From Streptomyces sp. NBC_01283 (GTDB lineage: Bacteria > Actinomycetota > Actinomycetes > Streptomycetales > Streptomycetaceae), in the NCBI RefSeq assembly GCF_041435335.1, contig NZ_CP108430.1, positions 5,741,001 to 5,805,000 of the forward strand: a stretch of 64,000 bases of DNA, in the 5' to 3' direction. Positions within the stretch are counted from its first letter, which is position 1, and every line of letters begins with the position of its first letter. The notes under the pieces were generated by a model. It was not told the origin of the DNA. It saw only the letters and a program-made list of their open reading frames with translations, and ran no database searches. Below, piece after piece: positions 41,651 to 50,985 of this stretch. The translations under genes and the position numbers were made by a program.

Positions 41651-43021
41651 ATGGAGGGAGCTCCGGTATTCGAGGAATTCGACCCCGAGAGCGACTGCGA
41701 CTGCCCCGGGTGCATTCACCGGCGGCGAGCCATGACCCACTCACTCCCCGTACGACAGGGCGGCCATCCGGGGGCGCACGGCGCGCGCCGCGCCCTGGTC
41801 ATCGCCGCGGCGGCGGGCACCGTGCTCGGCGGCGGCCAGGTGCTTCCGGCGGCGGCGGCTCCGGGCACGGGGCACCATCCGGTGGGGCCGCCGGGGGCTC
41901 CGGGGGCTCCGGGGGTTCCGTCGGACGAGGGGCCGGGGGTGGGCGCCCCGGACCCCGGCAGCCCCGGTCCGGGCAGTCCGCAGGGCGGTACGAGTGCGCT
42001 GCACGGGGCGCCGGGGGTGCCGGGTTCCCCGGGGCCCACGGTGTCGGCGGCGCGGGCCACGACGCGGGCCGCGATCATGGCCCGCGCCAAGAAGTGGGTC
42101 GCGGCGAAGGTGCCGTACAGCATGGACTCGTACTGGTCCGACGGTTACCGCCAGGACTGCTCGGGCTTTGTCTCCATGGCCTGGAGCCTCGGCGGCAATG
42201 AATGGACGGGCAGCCTCGCCTCGTTCGCGGTGCGCATTACGAAGAGCCAGCTGCAGCCCGGCGACATCCTTCTCTTCCACAATCCGGCGAACCCCGAGAA
42301 GGGGTCGCACGTGACGATTTTCGGCGGCTGGGCGAACGCGGCACACACGCAATACACCGCGTACGAACAGGCCCGCCCGCACGCCCGTATGCAGACGACT
42401 CCCTATGCCTATTGGAGCAATGGGAACCGCTATCTGGCCTACCGCTACAAAGGGGTGGAGAGCGGTACTCCGGGTGGCTCGGGGCCGAGCTCCGGCGCGC
42501 GCTACCCCGGTGCGGGATCGTTCGGCCCCGGTGCGAACAACAAGTACGTCACCCAGCTGGGCAAGGCACTGGTCGGCCGGGGCGGCGCCCGCTTCTACAG
42601 GACCGGTCCGGGGCCGCGCTGGAGTGACGCGGACCGCAGGGCCACGCAGGCGTTCCAGCGGGCGCAGGGCTGGACCGGCGCCGACGCGGACGGTCTGCCG
42701 GGCCCCGCGACATGGTCGTACCTGATGACGGGCAAGGGCCGCGACATCCTCGGCGCGGGGGCGGGCGGCGCCCAGGGCAAGGCGCCCGCGTACCCCGGCA
42801 GGGGAGTGTTCCGCCCCGGCCAGTCCAGCCCCTCGATCGAGAAGCTCGGCAGGCAACTGGTGAAGAAGGGCTTCGGCAAGCACTACGCGCGGGGCCCTGG
42901 CCCGCGCTGGACCGAGAACGACCGCCGCAACGTCGAGGCGTTCCAGCGGTCACAGGGCTGGCGAGGCGCAGCAGCGGACGGCTACCCGGGCCCCGAAACC
43001 TGGCGGCGATTGTTCGCATGA
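41651..43021 (+). CDS. NlpC/P60 peptidase with two peptidoglycan-binding repeats
   Basis: 456 residues. A cysteine-containing N-terminus (DSDCDCPGC-like, about 15-22) precedes a hydrophobic export segment (ALVIAAAAGTVLGGGQVLPA). A Gly/Pro-rich linker follows, then the catalytic domain with Cys170 in DCSGFVSMAW and His220 in SHVTIFGGW. Two PG-binding repeats close the protein (RFYRTGPGPRWSDADRRAT and HYARGPGPRWTENDRRNVE). It should cut or remodel peptidoglycan stem peptides outside the cell. GAGGGG precedes the ATG. It lies between csl genes and the LPMO. Confidence 0.85.
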   Translation: MEGAPVFEEFDPESDCDCPGCIHRRRAMTHSLPVRQGGHPGAHGARRALVIAAAAGTVLGGGQVLPAAAAPGTGHHPVGPPGAPGAPGVPSDEGPGVGAPDPGSPGPGSPQGGTSALHGAPGVPGSPGPTVSAARATTRAAIMARAKKWVAAKVPYSMDSYWSDGYRQDCSGFVSMAWSLGGNEWTGSLASFAVRITKSQLQPGDILLFHNPANPEKGSHVTIFGGWANAAHTQYTAYEQARPHARMQTTPYAYWSNGNRYLAYRYKGVESGTPGGSGPSSGARYPGAGSFGPGANNKYVTQLGKALVGRGGARFYRTGPGPRWSDADRRATQAFQRAQGWTGADADGLPGPATWSYLMTGKGRDILGAGAGGAQGKAPAYPGRGVFRPGQSSPSIEKLGRQLVKKGFGKHYARGPGPRWTENDRRNVEAFQRSQGWRGAAADGYPGPETWRRLFA

Positions 43022-43190
43022 GCTGCGTGAGCCGCATGAACCGCACGAGCCGCATGAGCGGGGCCGCGCGCTTGAGACGCGGGCAGGAAGCTGACCGGGT
43101 TGCGGGTGTGACCCGGTCACGAGTTGGGCCGGGGCACAGATGTGACCGCGTCGCGGATGAGATCGAGGCACGTATGAGGTGGAGGCAAGG

Positions 43191-44375
43191 ATGAGTGCGA
43201 CAGCGGCATCACGGTCACAGACCCCCCAGCCCGAGGACCCGAAGGCCGCCGGCGCCCCGGACACGGCCGCTCGCCCGCCGCGCCTGATCCAGAGCGAGGC
43301 CACCACCGAGATCCCCATCCATCTGCTCTTCCGCGACGACCCCGGCGACCCCGGGGTCTCGCTGGCGCCCGCCGTGGTGCGGCGCAGGCAGGGGACGGGG
43401 GAGCAGCCCCGCACCACCCGTCGCCCGGTGGCGACGGCCGCCCGGCCGCTGCCCGTGGTCGACCCGGACCTCGGCGAGCGGCCCGCCCGCGTGCTGCCCG
43501 GTGCGGTCGGCGTGTTCGGCGGGACGGCGGGAGTCGCCGGGTGCGCCGCCGCGCTGTGGTGGGCGGGGGTGCTGCCCGAGCCGGTGGCGCGAGCGGCCGG
43601 GATGCCCTGGTCGGACGGGCACGGCGGCTACGACGCGTACACCGGGCTCGGTCTCGCCCAGTGGGCCTCGCTCGCCGGGTCGGGCGCGCTCGCGCTGTTC
43701 GGGTTCGGCGGCCTCGCCCGCGGCCGGGTCGGCACGGCATGGGTGCTCACCCTCTTCGGGCGGTACCGCGGCAGCGTGCGCAGGACCGGGCTCATGTGGG
43801 TCAACCCGCTCCTCCTGCGCCGCCGTGTCGACGTACGCCTGCGGCACTGGCGCAGCGAGCCGATGCCCGCGGTGGACCGGGGCGGGGTCGCGCTGCGGGT
43901 CGTCGTCCTCGTGGTCTGGCGGGTCAAGGACGCGGCGCGCGCCACGCTCGGCGTCGCCGACCACCAGGAGTATCTGCGCGAGTGCGTCGAGGCGGCGACG
44001 GCCCGCGTCCTGTCCCGGCTGCCCGCCGACGCCTTCCACGACGACACCGCGACCCTGCGCGACGCGGACGCCGTGGGCGACACGCTGACCCGGATGCTCG
44101 CGGCGGAGGCCGAGCCGGTCGGCATCGAGATCTTCTCGGCCCAGCCGACCCGCATCGAGTACGCACCCGAGATCGCCGACACCATGCGCCTGCGCCGGGT
44201 GGCCGCCCTGGACGCGCGGCACCGCGACAGCGTGCTCACCTCGGTGGTGGACTCCGTCGAGGACACCGTGACCCGGCTGACCACCCGAGGCCTGGTCGAG
44301 CTCGACGACTACGAGCGCAAGGCCTTGGTCAAGGACCTGACGGTGGCGTTCTATACGGGGCATGGAGACCGATGA
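43191..44375 (+). CDS. SPFH/Band 7 domain membrane protein
   Basis: 394 residues. A 90-residue disordered N-terminus leads to two hydrophobic segments (about 100-125 and 150-180). The SPFH core follows: VLTLFGRYRGSVRRTGLMWVNPL, then LRVVVLVVWRVKDAARATLG. A helical C-terminus contains VLTSVVDSVEDTVTRL. Flotillin-like proteins scaffold membrane domains. GGTGGAGGCAAGG precedes the ATG. The end overlaps the kinase gene by 14 bases, so both are made together; the link is unknown. Confidence 0.85.
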   Translation: MSATAASRSQTPQPEDPKAAGAPDTAARPPRLIQSEATTEIPIHLLFRDDPGDPGVSLAPAVVRRRQGTGEQPRTTRRPVATAARPLPVVDPDLGERPARVLPGAVGVFGGTAGVAGCAAALWWAGVLPEPVARAAGMPWSDGHGGYDAYTGLGLAQWASLAGSGALALFGFGGLARGRVGTAWVLTLFGRYRGSVRRTGLMWVNPLLLRRRVDVRLRHWRSEPMPAVDRGGVALRVVVLVVWRVKDAARATLGVADHQEYLRECVEAATARVLSRLPADAFHDDTATLRDADAVGDTLTRMLAAEAEPVGIEIFSAQPTRIEYAPEIADTMRLRRVAALDARHRDSVLTSVVDSVEDTVTRLTTRGLVELDDYERKALVKDLTVAFYTGHGDR

Positions 44376-45078
44376 CCACGCCCCCGAACAAGGTGCCAGC
44401 CACGCCGCCGACCTGACCGCCGCCGACCTGACCGCCCCCGACCTCACCGCCCTCGCCCAGGACGCACTGCGGCTGACCGCCGGGCGGCCCCGCACCCTCC
44501 TCGGGATCGCGGGGCCGCCCGGCGCGGGCAAGTCGACGTTCGCGCGGGCGCTGGTGGAGGAGATCGGCGAGAGCGCCGCGTATCTCCCGCTCGACGGGTT
44601 CCACCTCTCGAACGACCAGTTGGAGCGCCTCGGCCTCACCTCCCGCAAGGGATCGGAGCCGAGCTTCGATGTCCGGGGGTACGTCGCGCTGCTCGCCCGG
44701 GTCATCGAGGACACCGGCCAGGACATCTACGTACCCGATTACGACCGCACCCTCCACGAGCCGGTGGCCGCCCGGCACCGGGTCCCGCCGACGGCCCGGC
44801 TCGTCGTCACCGAGGGGAACTATCTGGCCTGCGATCTGCCCGGCTGGCGCGAGGCGCGGGAACTGATGGCGGAGTGCTGGTACGTGCGCGCACCTGCGGA
44901 GGTACGTCAACAGCGCCTGGTCGAAAGGCAGTTGGCGGGCGGCCGGACAGCCGAGGGGGCGGCGGCGTGGGTGGCGGCGAACGACGGCCCGAACGGTGAA
45001 CTCGTGGAGAAGTCAAGCCATCGGTGCGGCCGGATCGTCTCCACTATTGGTATGGACATGTTCAACTACCGCCCATAA
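44362..45078 (+). CDS. P-loop nucleoside/nucleotide kinase-like protein
   Basis: 238 residues. Walker A GPPGAGKST at about 50-58 and the substrate-site segment LPLDGFHLSNDQLERLG, followed by VPDYDRTLHEP and VVTEGNYLA. This is the PRK/uridine kinase/pantothenate kinase-like group (often annotated nucleoside/nucleotide kinase family, relatives of fructose kinase YgfF/FrcK). It probably phosphorylates a sugar or nucleoside. It overlaps the SPFH gene by 14 bases. The N-terminal Ala-Asp-Leu-Thr repeats are low complexity. Confidence 0.85.
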   Translation: METDDHAPEQGASHAADLTAADLTAPDLTALAQDALRLTAGRPRTLLGIAGPPGAGKSTFARALVEEIGESAAYLPLDGFHLSNDQLERLGLTSRKGSEPSFDVRGYVALLARVIEDTGQDIYVPDYDRTLHEPVAARHRVPPTARLVVTEGNYLACDLPGWREARELMAECWYVRAPAEVRQQRLVERQLAGGRTAEGAAAWVAANDGPNGELVEKSSHRCGRIVSTIGMDMFNYRP

Positions 45079-45084
45079 TCTGGG

Positions 45085-45100
45085 CTTGGTCTAGACCGCA
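45085..45100. promoter_or_regulatory. DasR-responsive element (dre)
   Basis: CTTGGTCTAGACCGCA, with the perfect TGGTCTAGACC core of the DasR operator (consensus ACTGGTCTAGACCAGT). It lies 86 bases before the LPMO start. DasR represses aminosugar and chitin genes and is released by glucosamine-6-phosphate. Confidence 0.85.
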
Positions 45101-45185
45101 GTACTTACTGCATCCCACTGCACCCGCAGTGCCGCAGCGCGCGCACGGCTCACGGAACCCCCACGTTTCCCCCTGGAGCGGCAGC

Positions 45186-45788
45186 ATGCGAAACAAGAAG
45201 TTGTACGCGGCCATGCTCGGCGCCACCACGGTCGGGGCCTTCGCGCTCTCGTCCGGTGGTGCGAGCGGTCACGGCTACACCGACCTGCCCGCCAGCCGTC
45301 AGATCAACTGTGCCAACGGCACGGTGAGCGGCTGCGGTTCCATCCAGTACGAACCCCAGAGCGTCGAGGGCCCCAAAGGCTTCCCGGCGGCCGGTCCCGC
45401 CGACGGCAAGATCTGCTCGGCGGGCGTCGGCGGCTTCGACTCGCTCAACCAGCCGAAGGCGCCGGGCGGCGGAGCCTGGCCGACGACCAGTGTCAGCGCC
45501 GGTCAGAACTACACCTTCCGCTGGCAGTTCACGGCACGCCACCGCACCACCGACTTCAAGTACTACATAACCAAGCAGGGTTGGGACGAGAGCAAGCCGG
45601 TGACCCGGGCCGCCCTCGAAACGACCCCGTTCCTCAACGTCCCCTACAACGGACAGCAGCCGCCCGCCACGCTCTCGCACTCCGGGGCCATTCCCGGCGG
45701 CCGGAGCGGACACCACGTGATCGTCGCGGTGTGGACGGTCCACGACACGGCTAACGCGTTCTACGCCTGCTCCGACGTCAAGTTCTGA
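45186..45788 (+). CDS. Lytic polysaccharide monooxygenase, AA10 (LpmP-like)
   Basis: 200 residues. The signal peptide ends GASG so that the mature protein starts HGYTDLP, putting His29 at the N-terminus as half of the copper histidine brace. The single AA10 domain closes with HHVIVAVWTVHDTANAFYAC and contains two cysteine pairs. There is no chitin-binding module. It oxidatively cleaves chitin or a related glycan. In S. lividans an LPMO near cslA (LpmP) takes part in the tip-glycan system; this gene, 5 kb from cslA behind a dre site, is the likely equivalent. Confidence 0.92.
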   Translation: MRNKKLYAAMLGATTVGAFALSSGGASGHGYTDLPASRQINCANGTVSGCGSIQYEPQSVEGPKGFPAAGPADGKICSAGVGGFDSLNQPKAPGGGAWPTTSVSAGQNYTFRWQFTARHRTTDFKYYITKQGWDESKPVTRAALETTPFLNVPYNGQQPPATLSHSGAIPGGRSGHHVIVAVWTVHDTANAFYACSDVKF

Positions 45789-45897
45789 GCAGGGCTTGAG
45801 GCTCTGGCGCACTCCCCACGGGTAGGTTCCGCGTACGCCGTCCAAGACCACGACGGCGTACGCGGAGCAGTACCGGCAGCAACCATCGGGGGATGCA

Positions 45898-46389
45898 GTG
45901 GAGTTCATTTTCTATGCCGTGCCCACGCTCATCGGCGCAGGCGTGATCGCGATGGCGGTCAAGGTGATCAAGCGCTACTCGCAGTTGCGGCAGGCGTGGG
46001 CGAGCGGCCTGACGGCGCAGGCGCGTTGCCTGCGCACCTACGCCACGACGAGCCGGCACGGCGAGGACCACCACATCGCCACCACGCTGCACCACGTCTA
46101 CGAGTTCACCCCGCACGCGGGCCGCCCCGTCCGGTTCGAGGAGGAGAACGGCCCCGCGACGATCGTGGAGGGCGACCTCGTCACCGTGTACTACGCGGCC
46201 GGCCACCCCGAGGCGGCGACGGCGCACGAGCCGAGCCCCGGCAAGAGTGCGGCGGCCACGATCGGCGTGCTCTGCTTCTTCGGCGTCATGCTCGCCTTCT
46301 GCGTCTTCTTCATGGCGACGGCACACGACATGTTCAGTGCGGCCGACATGTTCGACTCCGGCGACGTCTTCGACTCGGAGCTGCCCTAG
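45898..46389 (+). CDS. DUF3592 membrane protein
   Basis: 163 residues. N-terminal helix (IFYAVPTLIGAGVIAMAVKVI), a beta-rich middle typical of DUF3592 (QARCLRTYATTSRHGEDHH through VYEFTPHAGRPVRFEEENG and VEGDLVTVYYAAGHPEAA), and a second helix (IGVLCFFGVMLAFCVFFMAT). Function unknown. The GTG at 45898 follows GGGG. Upstream 100 bases from the LPMO show nothing notable. Confidence 0.8.
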   Translation: MEFIFYAVPTLIGAGVIAMAVKVIKRYSQLRQAWASGLTAQARCLRTYATTSRHGEDHHIATTLHHVYEFTPHAGRPVRFEEENGPATIVEGDLVTVYYAAGHPEAATAHEPSPGKSAAATIGVLCFFGVMLAFCVFFMATAHDMFSAADMFDSGDVFDSELP

Positions 46390-46464
46390 CCCATGCCCGT
46401 GCCCTGACCCCGCCGCCGGAGGCCCTCTCCACATCTGACGATGCATCAATTATGGTGCGCGGCC

Positions 46465-48126
46465 ATGGAGTCCACCGGGAGAACCGTCGCGGAACTCGTA
46501 CAGGCGCGCTGGGGCGACCACCGCCCAGGACTGCACTTCGAGCAGCAGTCGCTGACCCACCACCAGGTCGCGGCGGGCGCGGCGGCGAGGGCCGCGCTCC
46601 TTGCCGACCTGCTGCCGAGAGGGGCCGAACCGCACGTCGGCGTGCTGCTCGACAACACCCCCGAGTACCCCCTGTGGCTGAGCGCCGCGGCGCTCGCGGG
46701 TGCGGCGGTGGCGGGCATCAACCCCACGCGCAGGGGAGCGGAACTGGCCCGCGACATCGTGCACACGGACTGCCGGGTCCTGATCACGGAACGGGCGCAC
46801 CTCGCGCTCCTGGGCGGCCTTGAACTCCCGGGCGTACGGATCCTGGTGACGGATTCGGATGCGTACGGGGAGCTGCTCGCGCCCTATGCGGACGCGGGCC
46901 CGGAGATATCGCCCTCCGTGACCCCGGCCGGCCGCATGCTCCTGTACTTCACCTCGGGCTCGACGGGCGCGCCCAAGGCCGCGATCTGCAGCCAGGGCCG
47001 TCTCGCGGCGGCGGGCCGCTCCCTGGTCGAGCACTTCGGTCTTGGGCCGGACGGCGTCCACTACATCTGCATGCCCATGTTCCACGGCAACGCGGTGATC
47101 GCGGACTGGGCGCCCGCGCTGGCGGGCGGGGCGGGGGTGGCGCTGCGGCGGCGCTTCTCGGCCTCGGCGTTCCTGGACGACGTACGGGCTCATGGGGCCA
47201 CGTACTTCACGTACGTGGGCCGGGCGGTGCAGTACCTCCTGGCGACGCCCGAGCGCCCCGACGACACGGAGAACCCGCTCCGGATGGGCTTCGGGACGGA
47301 GGCCGGTGCGGTGGACGCGGGGCGGTTCGAGAAGCGGTTCGGTGTGCGGCTGGTGGAGGGCTACGGCTCCTCGGAGGGCGGTGCGGCGATCCAGCGGGCG
47401 CCGGGGACTCCGGCCGGGGCGATCGGTCGGGCGGCGCCGGGGGACGAACTGGCGGTGGTGGATCCCGGTACGCGTGCGGAGTGCCCGCCCGCTGTCTTCG
47501 CCGCGGACGGGCGGCTGCTGAACGGGGACGCGGCGATAGGGGAGCTGGTCAACAAGGGCCGGTCGCCCTTCGAGGGGTACTGGCGCAACGCGGAGGCGGA
47601 CGCGGCGCGGCTCCGGGACGGCTGGTACTGGACGGGGGACCTCTTCTACCGGGACGCGGAGGGGTTCCTCTACTTCGCGGGGCGCACGGACGACAGGCTC
47701 CGCGTGGACAGCGAGAACCTGGCGGCGGCGATGATCGAGAACATCCTCGCGCGGTGGGAGGGGGCGGCGGCGGTCGCGGTGTACGCGGTGCCCGATCCCG
47801 TGGCGGGGGATCAGGTGATGGCGGCGCTCGCGCCTCGGGCGGGGGCGGAGTTCGATCCGCTCGCCTTCGCCGAGTTCCTGCTGTCGCAGGAGGACTTGGG
47901 CACGAAGATGGCGCCCCGCTTCGTGCGGGTGGTGCGGAGTATGCCGGTCACCGCCACCAACAAGGTGGCGCGGGCCTCCCTGCGCAGGGAGGGGTTCCGC
48001 TGCGGGGATCCTGTCTGGTGGCGTCCCGATGCGGGGGGTGGGGCGTACGAGCGGCTCACCCCTGTCGCCGAGTCCTCTCTTCTCGACCTGTACAGGGCCC
48101 AGGCCCGGGAGGGGCTGCTGTCGTAG
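46465..48126 (+). CDS. Acyl-CoA ligase (AMP-binding, FadD/CaiC-like)
   Basis: 553 residues of the ANL superfamily. The P-loop motif YFTSGSTGAPKA is at about 161-172, VEGYGSSEG is the adenine motif, WYWTGDLFYRDAEGFLYFAGRTDDRL is the A7/A8 hinge, and a Lys in NKVARASLRR closes the active site. Activates a carboxylic acid with ATP and CoA. Substrate unknown. I chose the ATG at 46465 rather than 46441: a -10-like TATGGT ends 8 bases before it and no ribosome site exists, suggesting a leaderless mRNA. Confidence 0.85.
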   Translation: MESTGRTVAELVQARWGDHRPGLHFEQQSLTHHQVAAGAAARAALLADLLPRGAEPHVGVLLDNTPEYPLWLSAAALAGAAVAGINPTRRGAELARDIVHTDCRVLITERAHLALLGGLELPGVRILVTDSDAYGELLAPYADAGPEISPSVTPAGRMLLYFTSGSTGAPKAAICSQGRLAAAGRSLVEHFGLGPDGVHYICMPMFHGNAVIADWAPALAGGAGVALRRRFSASAFLDDVRAHGATYFTYVGRAVQYLLATPERPDDTENPLRMGFGTEAGAVDAGRFEKRFGVRLVEGYGSSEGGAAIQRAPGTPAGAIGRAAPGDELAVVDPGTRAECPPAVFAADGRLLNGDAAIGELVNKGRSPFEGYWRNAEADAARLRDGWYWTGDLFYRDAEGFLYFAGRTDDRLRVDSENLAAAMIENILARWEGAAAVAVYAVPDPVAGDQVMAALAPRAGAEFDPLAFAEFLLSQEDLGTKMAPRFVRVVRSMPVTATNKVARASLRREGFRCGDPVWWRPDAGGGAYERLTPVAESSLLDLYRAQAREGLLS

Positions 48127-48171
48127 GACGGGGCTCTCCCACCACCCGCCCGATTACCCCGCAGCCGCCCC

Positions 48172-48216
48172 CTGAACGAACAAGCGTTTCCCGCCCACCC
48201 ACCCGATAGCCCCGCA
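48172..48216 (-). repeat. 45-bp dispersed intergenic repeat, copy 1
   Basis: On the minus strand this reads TGCGGGGCTATCGGGTGGGT and continues GGGCGGGAAACGCTTGTTC. It matches the copy at 60279-60323 at about 39 of 45 positions. It sits just before the histidine kinase start. A weaker related stretch lies at 48140-48165. Confidence 0.75.
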
Positions 48217-48228
48217 TACCGTGACCCC

Positions 48229-49524
48229 ATGGACGGGGAAAGCGTGTGGGTGGGGCTTCGTGGGCGGGCCTATCTGGGGAGCAGTGCGCCCTGGAGAGGG
48301 CTGGCGTACCTCCTGGGCGGCGTACTGCTGGGGGTGCTTGTTCTCCTCGGTGGGCTTCTTGCCCTGACCGTGTGCGCCGCCCTGGCCCTGGTTCTCATAG
48401 GCCTCCCCCTCCTGCCCCTCCTGGGCCTCACCGGCATCCCCATAGCCGCCCTGGAACGCCGCCGTCTCCGCCTGGTCGACCCCCGGCCCCCCGCACCCAC
48501 CCCCCACCGCACCCCCGAAGCCCCCGGCATCCCCGCCTGGTTCAAGCTGCGCGTCAAGGAGCAGGCCACCTGGCGCGAGCTCGCGTACGCCGCCCTGCTC
48601 GCCCTCGTACTGTGGCCCCTGGACCTCCTGGTGCTCGCCTGCACCGTCGGCGCCCCCGCCCTCCTCATCGCCACCCCCGCCCAACTCGCCCTCGACGGCG
48701 GCGAGATACGCGCGGCCAAGCTCTGGCTCGTCAGCGACTACCCGCACGCCTTCGCCACAGCACTCCTCGGCCTGCTCCTCCTCGCCCCGCTCCTCTACCC
48801 CCTGGGCGCCTACGCCGCCGCCCGCGCCGCTCTCGTCCGACTCCTCCTGGCCCCCCGCGAGGCCGAGCTGACCACTCAGCTCGCCGAAGTGACCCGCTCC
48901 AGGGCCCGCCTGGTCGACGCCTTCGAAGCCGAACGGCGCCGGATCGAGCGCGACCTGCACGACGGGGCCCAGCAGCGGCTCGTCGCGCTGACCATGACGC
49001 TGGGCCTCGCCAGGCTCGACGCCGCCCCTGGAAGCCCCCTCGCCGCCCAACTCGCCACGGCCCACGACGAAGCGGGGAAGGTTCTCACCGAACTGCGTGA
49101 GCTCATCCGTGGCATCCATCCCCAAGTCCTCGCCGACTACGGCCTCGCCGCCGCCATCGAGGACGCCGCCGACCGCTCCCCGATCCCCGTGGACACCGAC
49201 CTGGACCTGCCCCGCCTCCCCGAACCCGTGGAATCCGCCGGGTACTTCACCGCCCGCGAGGCCCTCACCAACATCGCCCGGCACAGCAACGCGCCCCGCG
49301 CGCGCATCAGGGCCCGCCACGAGGAGGAGATGCTCCGCATCGACGTGCGCGACGAAGGTGACGGCGGCGCCGACCCGGCCAGGGGCACCGGCCTGACCGG
49401 CCTCGCGGACCGGCTCGCGGTGCTCGATGGCACACTGACGGTCACCAGCCCGCCCGGCGGCCCGACCGTACTGTCCATGGAGATCCCGTGCCGAGCCCAG
49501 CAGCCCAGAGCCCTCGCCGACTGA
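48229..49524 (+). CDS. Sensor histidine kinase, NarL-partner type
   Basis: 431 residues. Four hydrophobic segments form a membrane sensor module (AYLLGGVLLGVLVLLGGLLA, then pairs near 125-150 and 175-205). The HisKA_3 domain has phospho-acceptor His244 in RIERDLHDGAQQR, and the HATPase has FTAREALTNIARHSNA (N-box) and GTGLTGLADRL (G-box). It overlaps the response regulator gene by 37 bases. The stimulus is unknown. Confidence 0.92.
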   Translation: MDGESVWVGLRGRAYLGSSAPWRGLAYLLGGVLLGVLVLLGGLLALTVCAALALVLIGLPLLPLLGLTGIPIAALERRRLRLVDPRPPAPTPHRTPEAPGIPAWFKLRVKEQATWRELAYAALLALVLWPLDLLVLACTVGAPALLIATPAQLALDGGEIRAAKLWLVSDYPHAFATALLGLLLLAPLLYPLGAYAAARAALVRLLLAPREAELTTQLAEVTRSRARLVDAFEAERRRIERDLHDGAQQRLVALTMTLGLARLDAAPGSPLAAQLATAHDEAGKVLTELRELIRGIHPQVLADYGLAAAIEDAADRSPIPVDTDLDLPRLPEPVESAGYFTAREALTNIARHSNAPRARIRARHEEEMLRIDVRDEGDGGADPARGTGLTGLADRLAVLDGTLTVTSPPGGPTVLSMEIPCRAQQPRALAD

Positions 49525-50171
49525 ACGGTCTGCGGATCGTCGTCGCCGAGGACAGCGTGCTGCTCCGCGAGGGACTCGTCGGACTGCTCGCCCGCTTCGG
49601 CCACGAGGTGCCGGCCGCCCTCGGCGACGCGGAGGGGCTGCGCGCCGCCGTCGACGCGCACGACCCGGACCTCGTCCTGACCGACGTACGCATGCCGCCC
49701 ACCTTCAAGGACGAGGGGCTGCGCGCCGCACTCGCCCTGCGGGCCGAGCGGCCGGAGCTGCCGGTCCTGGTGCTCAGCCAGTACGTGCAGCGTTCGTACG
49801 CCGCCGAGCTCCTGGACACCGGTGACGGCACCGGCGTCGGCTATCTGCTCAAGGACCGGGTGGGCCAGGTCGAGCAGTTCGCCGACGCGGTGGCACGGGT
49901 CGCGGACGGCGGCACGGTCGTGGATCCGGAGGTCGTACGGCAGCTGATCAGGCGCCGCCGCGACCCCCTCGAACAGCTCACGCCGCGCGAGCGCGAGGTG
50001 CTCGGCCTGGTCGCCGAGGGCAGGTCGAACGCGGCGATCGCCGCCGAACTCGTCGTCAGCGAGGCGGCGGTGGGCAAACACATCGGCAACATCCTCGGCA
50101 AACTGGACCTGCCGCCCGCGGACGGAACGCACCGCAGGGTGCTCGCGGTCCTGGCGTACCTGCGGGCCTGA
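49488..50171 (+). CDS. LuxR/NarL-family response regulator
   Basis: 227 residues. Receiver domain with acidic pair in VVAEDSVLLREGL, phospho-acceptor Asp66 in LTDVRMPP, and Lys in GYLLKDRV. The C-terminal HTH is at about 165-220 (LTPREREVLGLVAEGRSNAAIAAEL). Partner of the overlapping kinase. Likely targets include the following small membrane protein gene. The GTG at 49488 is the family-consistent start. Confidence 0.92.
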   Translation: MPSPAAQSPRRLNGLRIVVAEDSVLLREGLVGLLARFGHEVPAALGDAEGLRAAVDAHDPDLVLTDVRMPPTFKDEGLRAALALRAERPELPVLVLSQYVQRSYAAELLDTGDGTGVGYLLKDRVGQVEQFADAVARVADGGTVVDPEVVRQLIRRRRDPLEQLTPREREVLGLVAEGRSNAAIAAELVVSEAAVGKHIGNILGKLDLPPADGTHRRVLAVLAYLRA

Positions 50172-50222
50172 GCCCGGAAAGCGTGCACAGGCCACCGGTC
50201 AGGTCCATTACGATCCTGAACC

Positions 50223-50796
<574 letters not shown>

Positions 50797-50797
50797 G

Positions 50798-50831
50798 AAA
50801 GAAGCCCCTCGCTTCCGCGAGGGGCTTCTTT
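50798..50831 (-). terminator. Terminator of tRNA-Lys (copy 2)
   Basis: Perfect 15-base stem AAAGAAGCCCCTCGC / GCGAGGGGCTTCTTT with a TTCC loop and flanking T/A run, immediately 3' of the tRNA gene on the minus strand. Confidence 0.93.
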
Positions 50832-50838
50832 CTGTCTG

Positions 50839-50912
50839 TGCGCCGCCAGGGACTCGAACCCCGGACCCGCTGATTAAGAGTCAGCTGCTCTAACCAACTG
50901 AGCTAGCGGCGC
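50839..50912 (-). tRNA. tRNA-Lys (anticodon CTT), copy 2
   Basis: Identical over 74 bases to the tRNA at 41322-41395, with the same 7 bases (CTGTCTG) following the 3' end, so the perfect repeat is 81 bases. Anticodon CTT in loop CTCTTAA. Confidence 0.97.
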
Positions 50913-50985
50913 CTGCTGACTCAAAAATAATACCTGGTCCTGGAGGGTGCTCAGAACCGTCCGCGGCCGGCCTGGGCCGTGGGTT

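Noticed and set aside
50797..50893. Plus-strand continuation of the MMPL fragment through the terminator and tRNA-Lys
   Set aside because: The frame runs antisense through a terminator and a tRNA gene, so it is not a real protein end.
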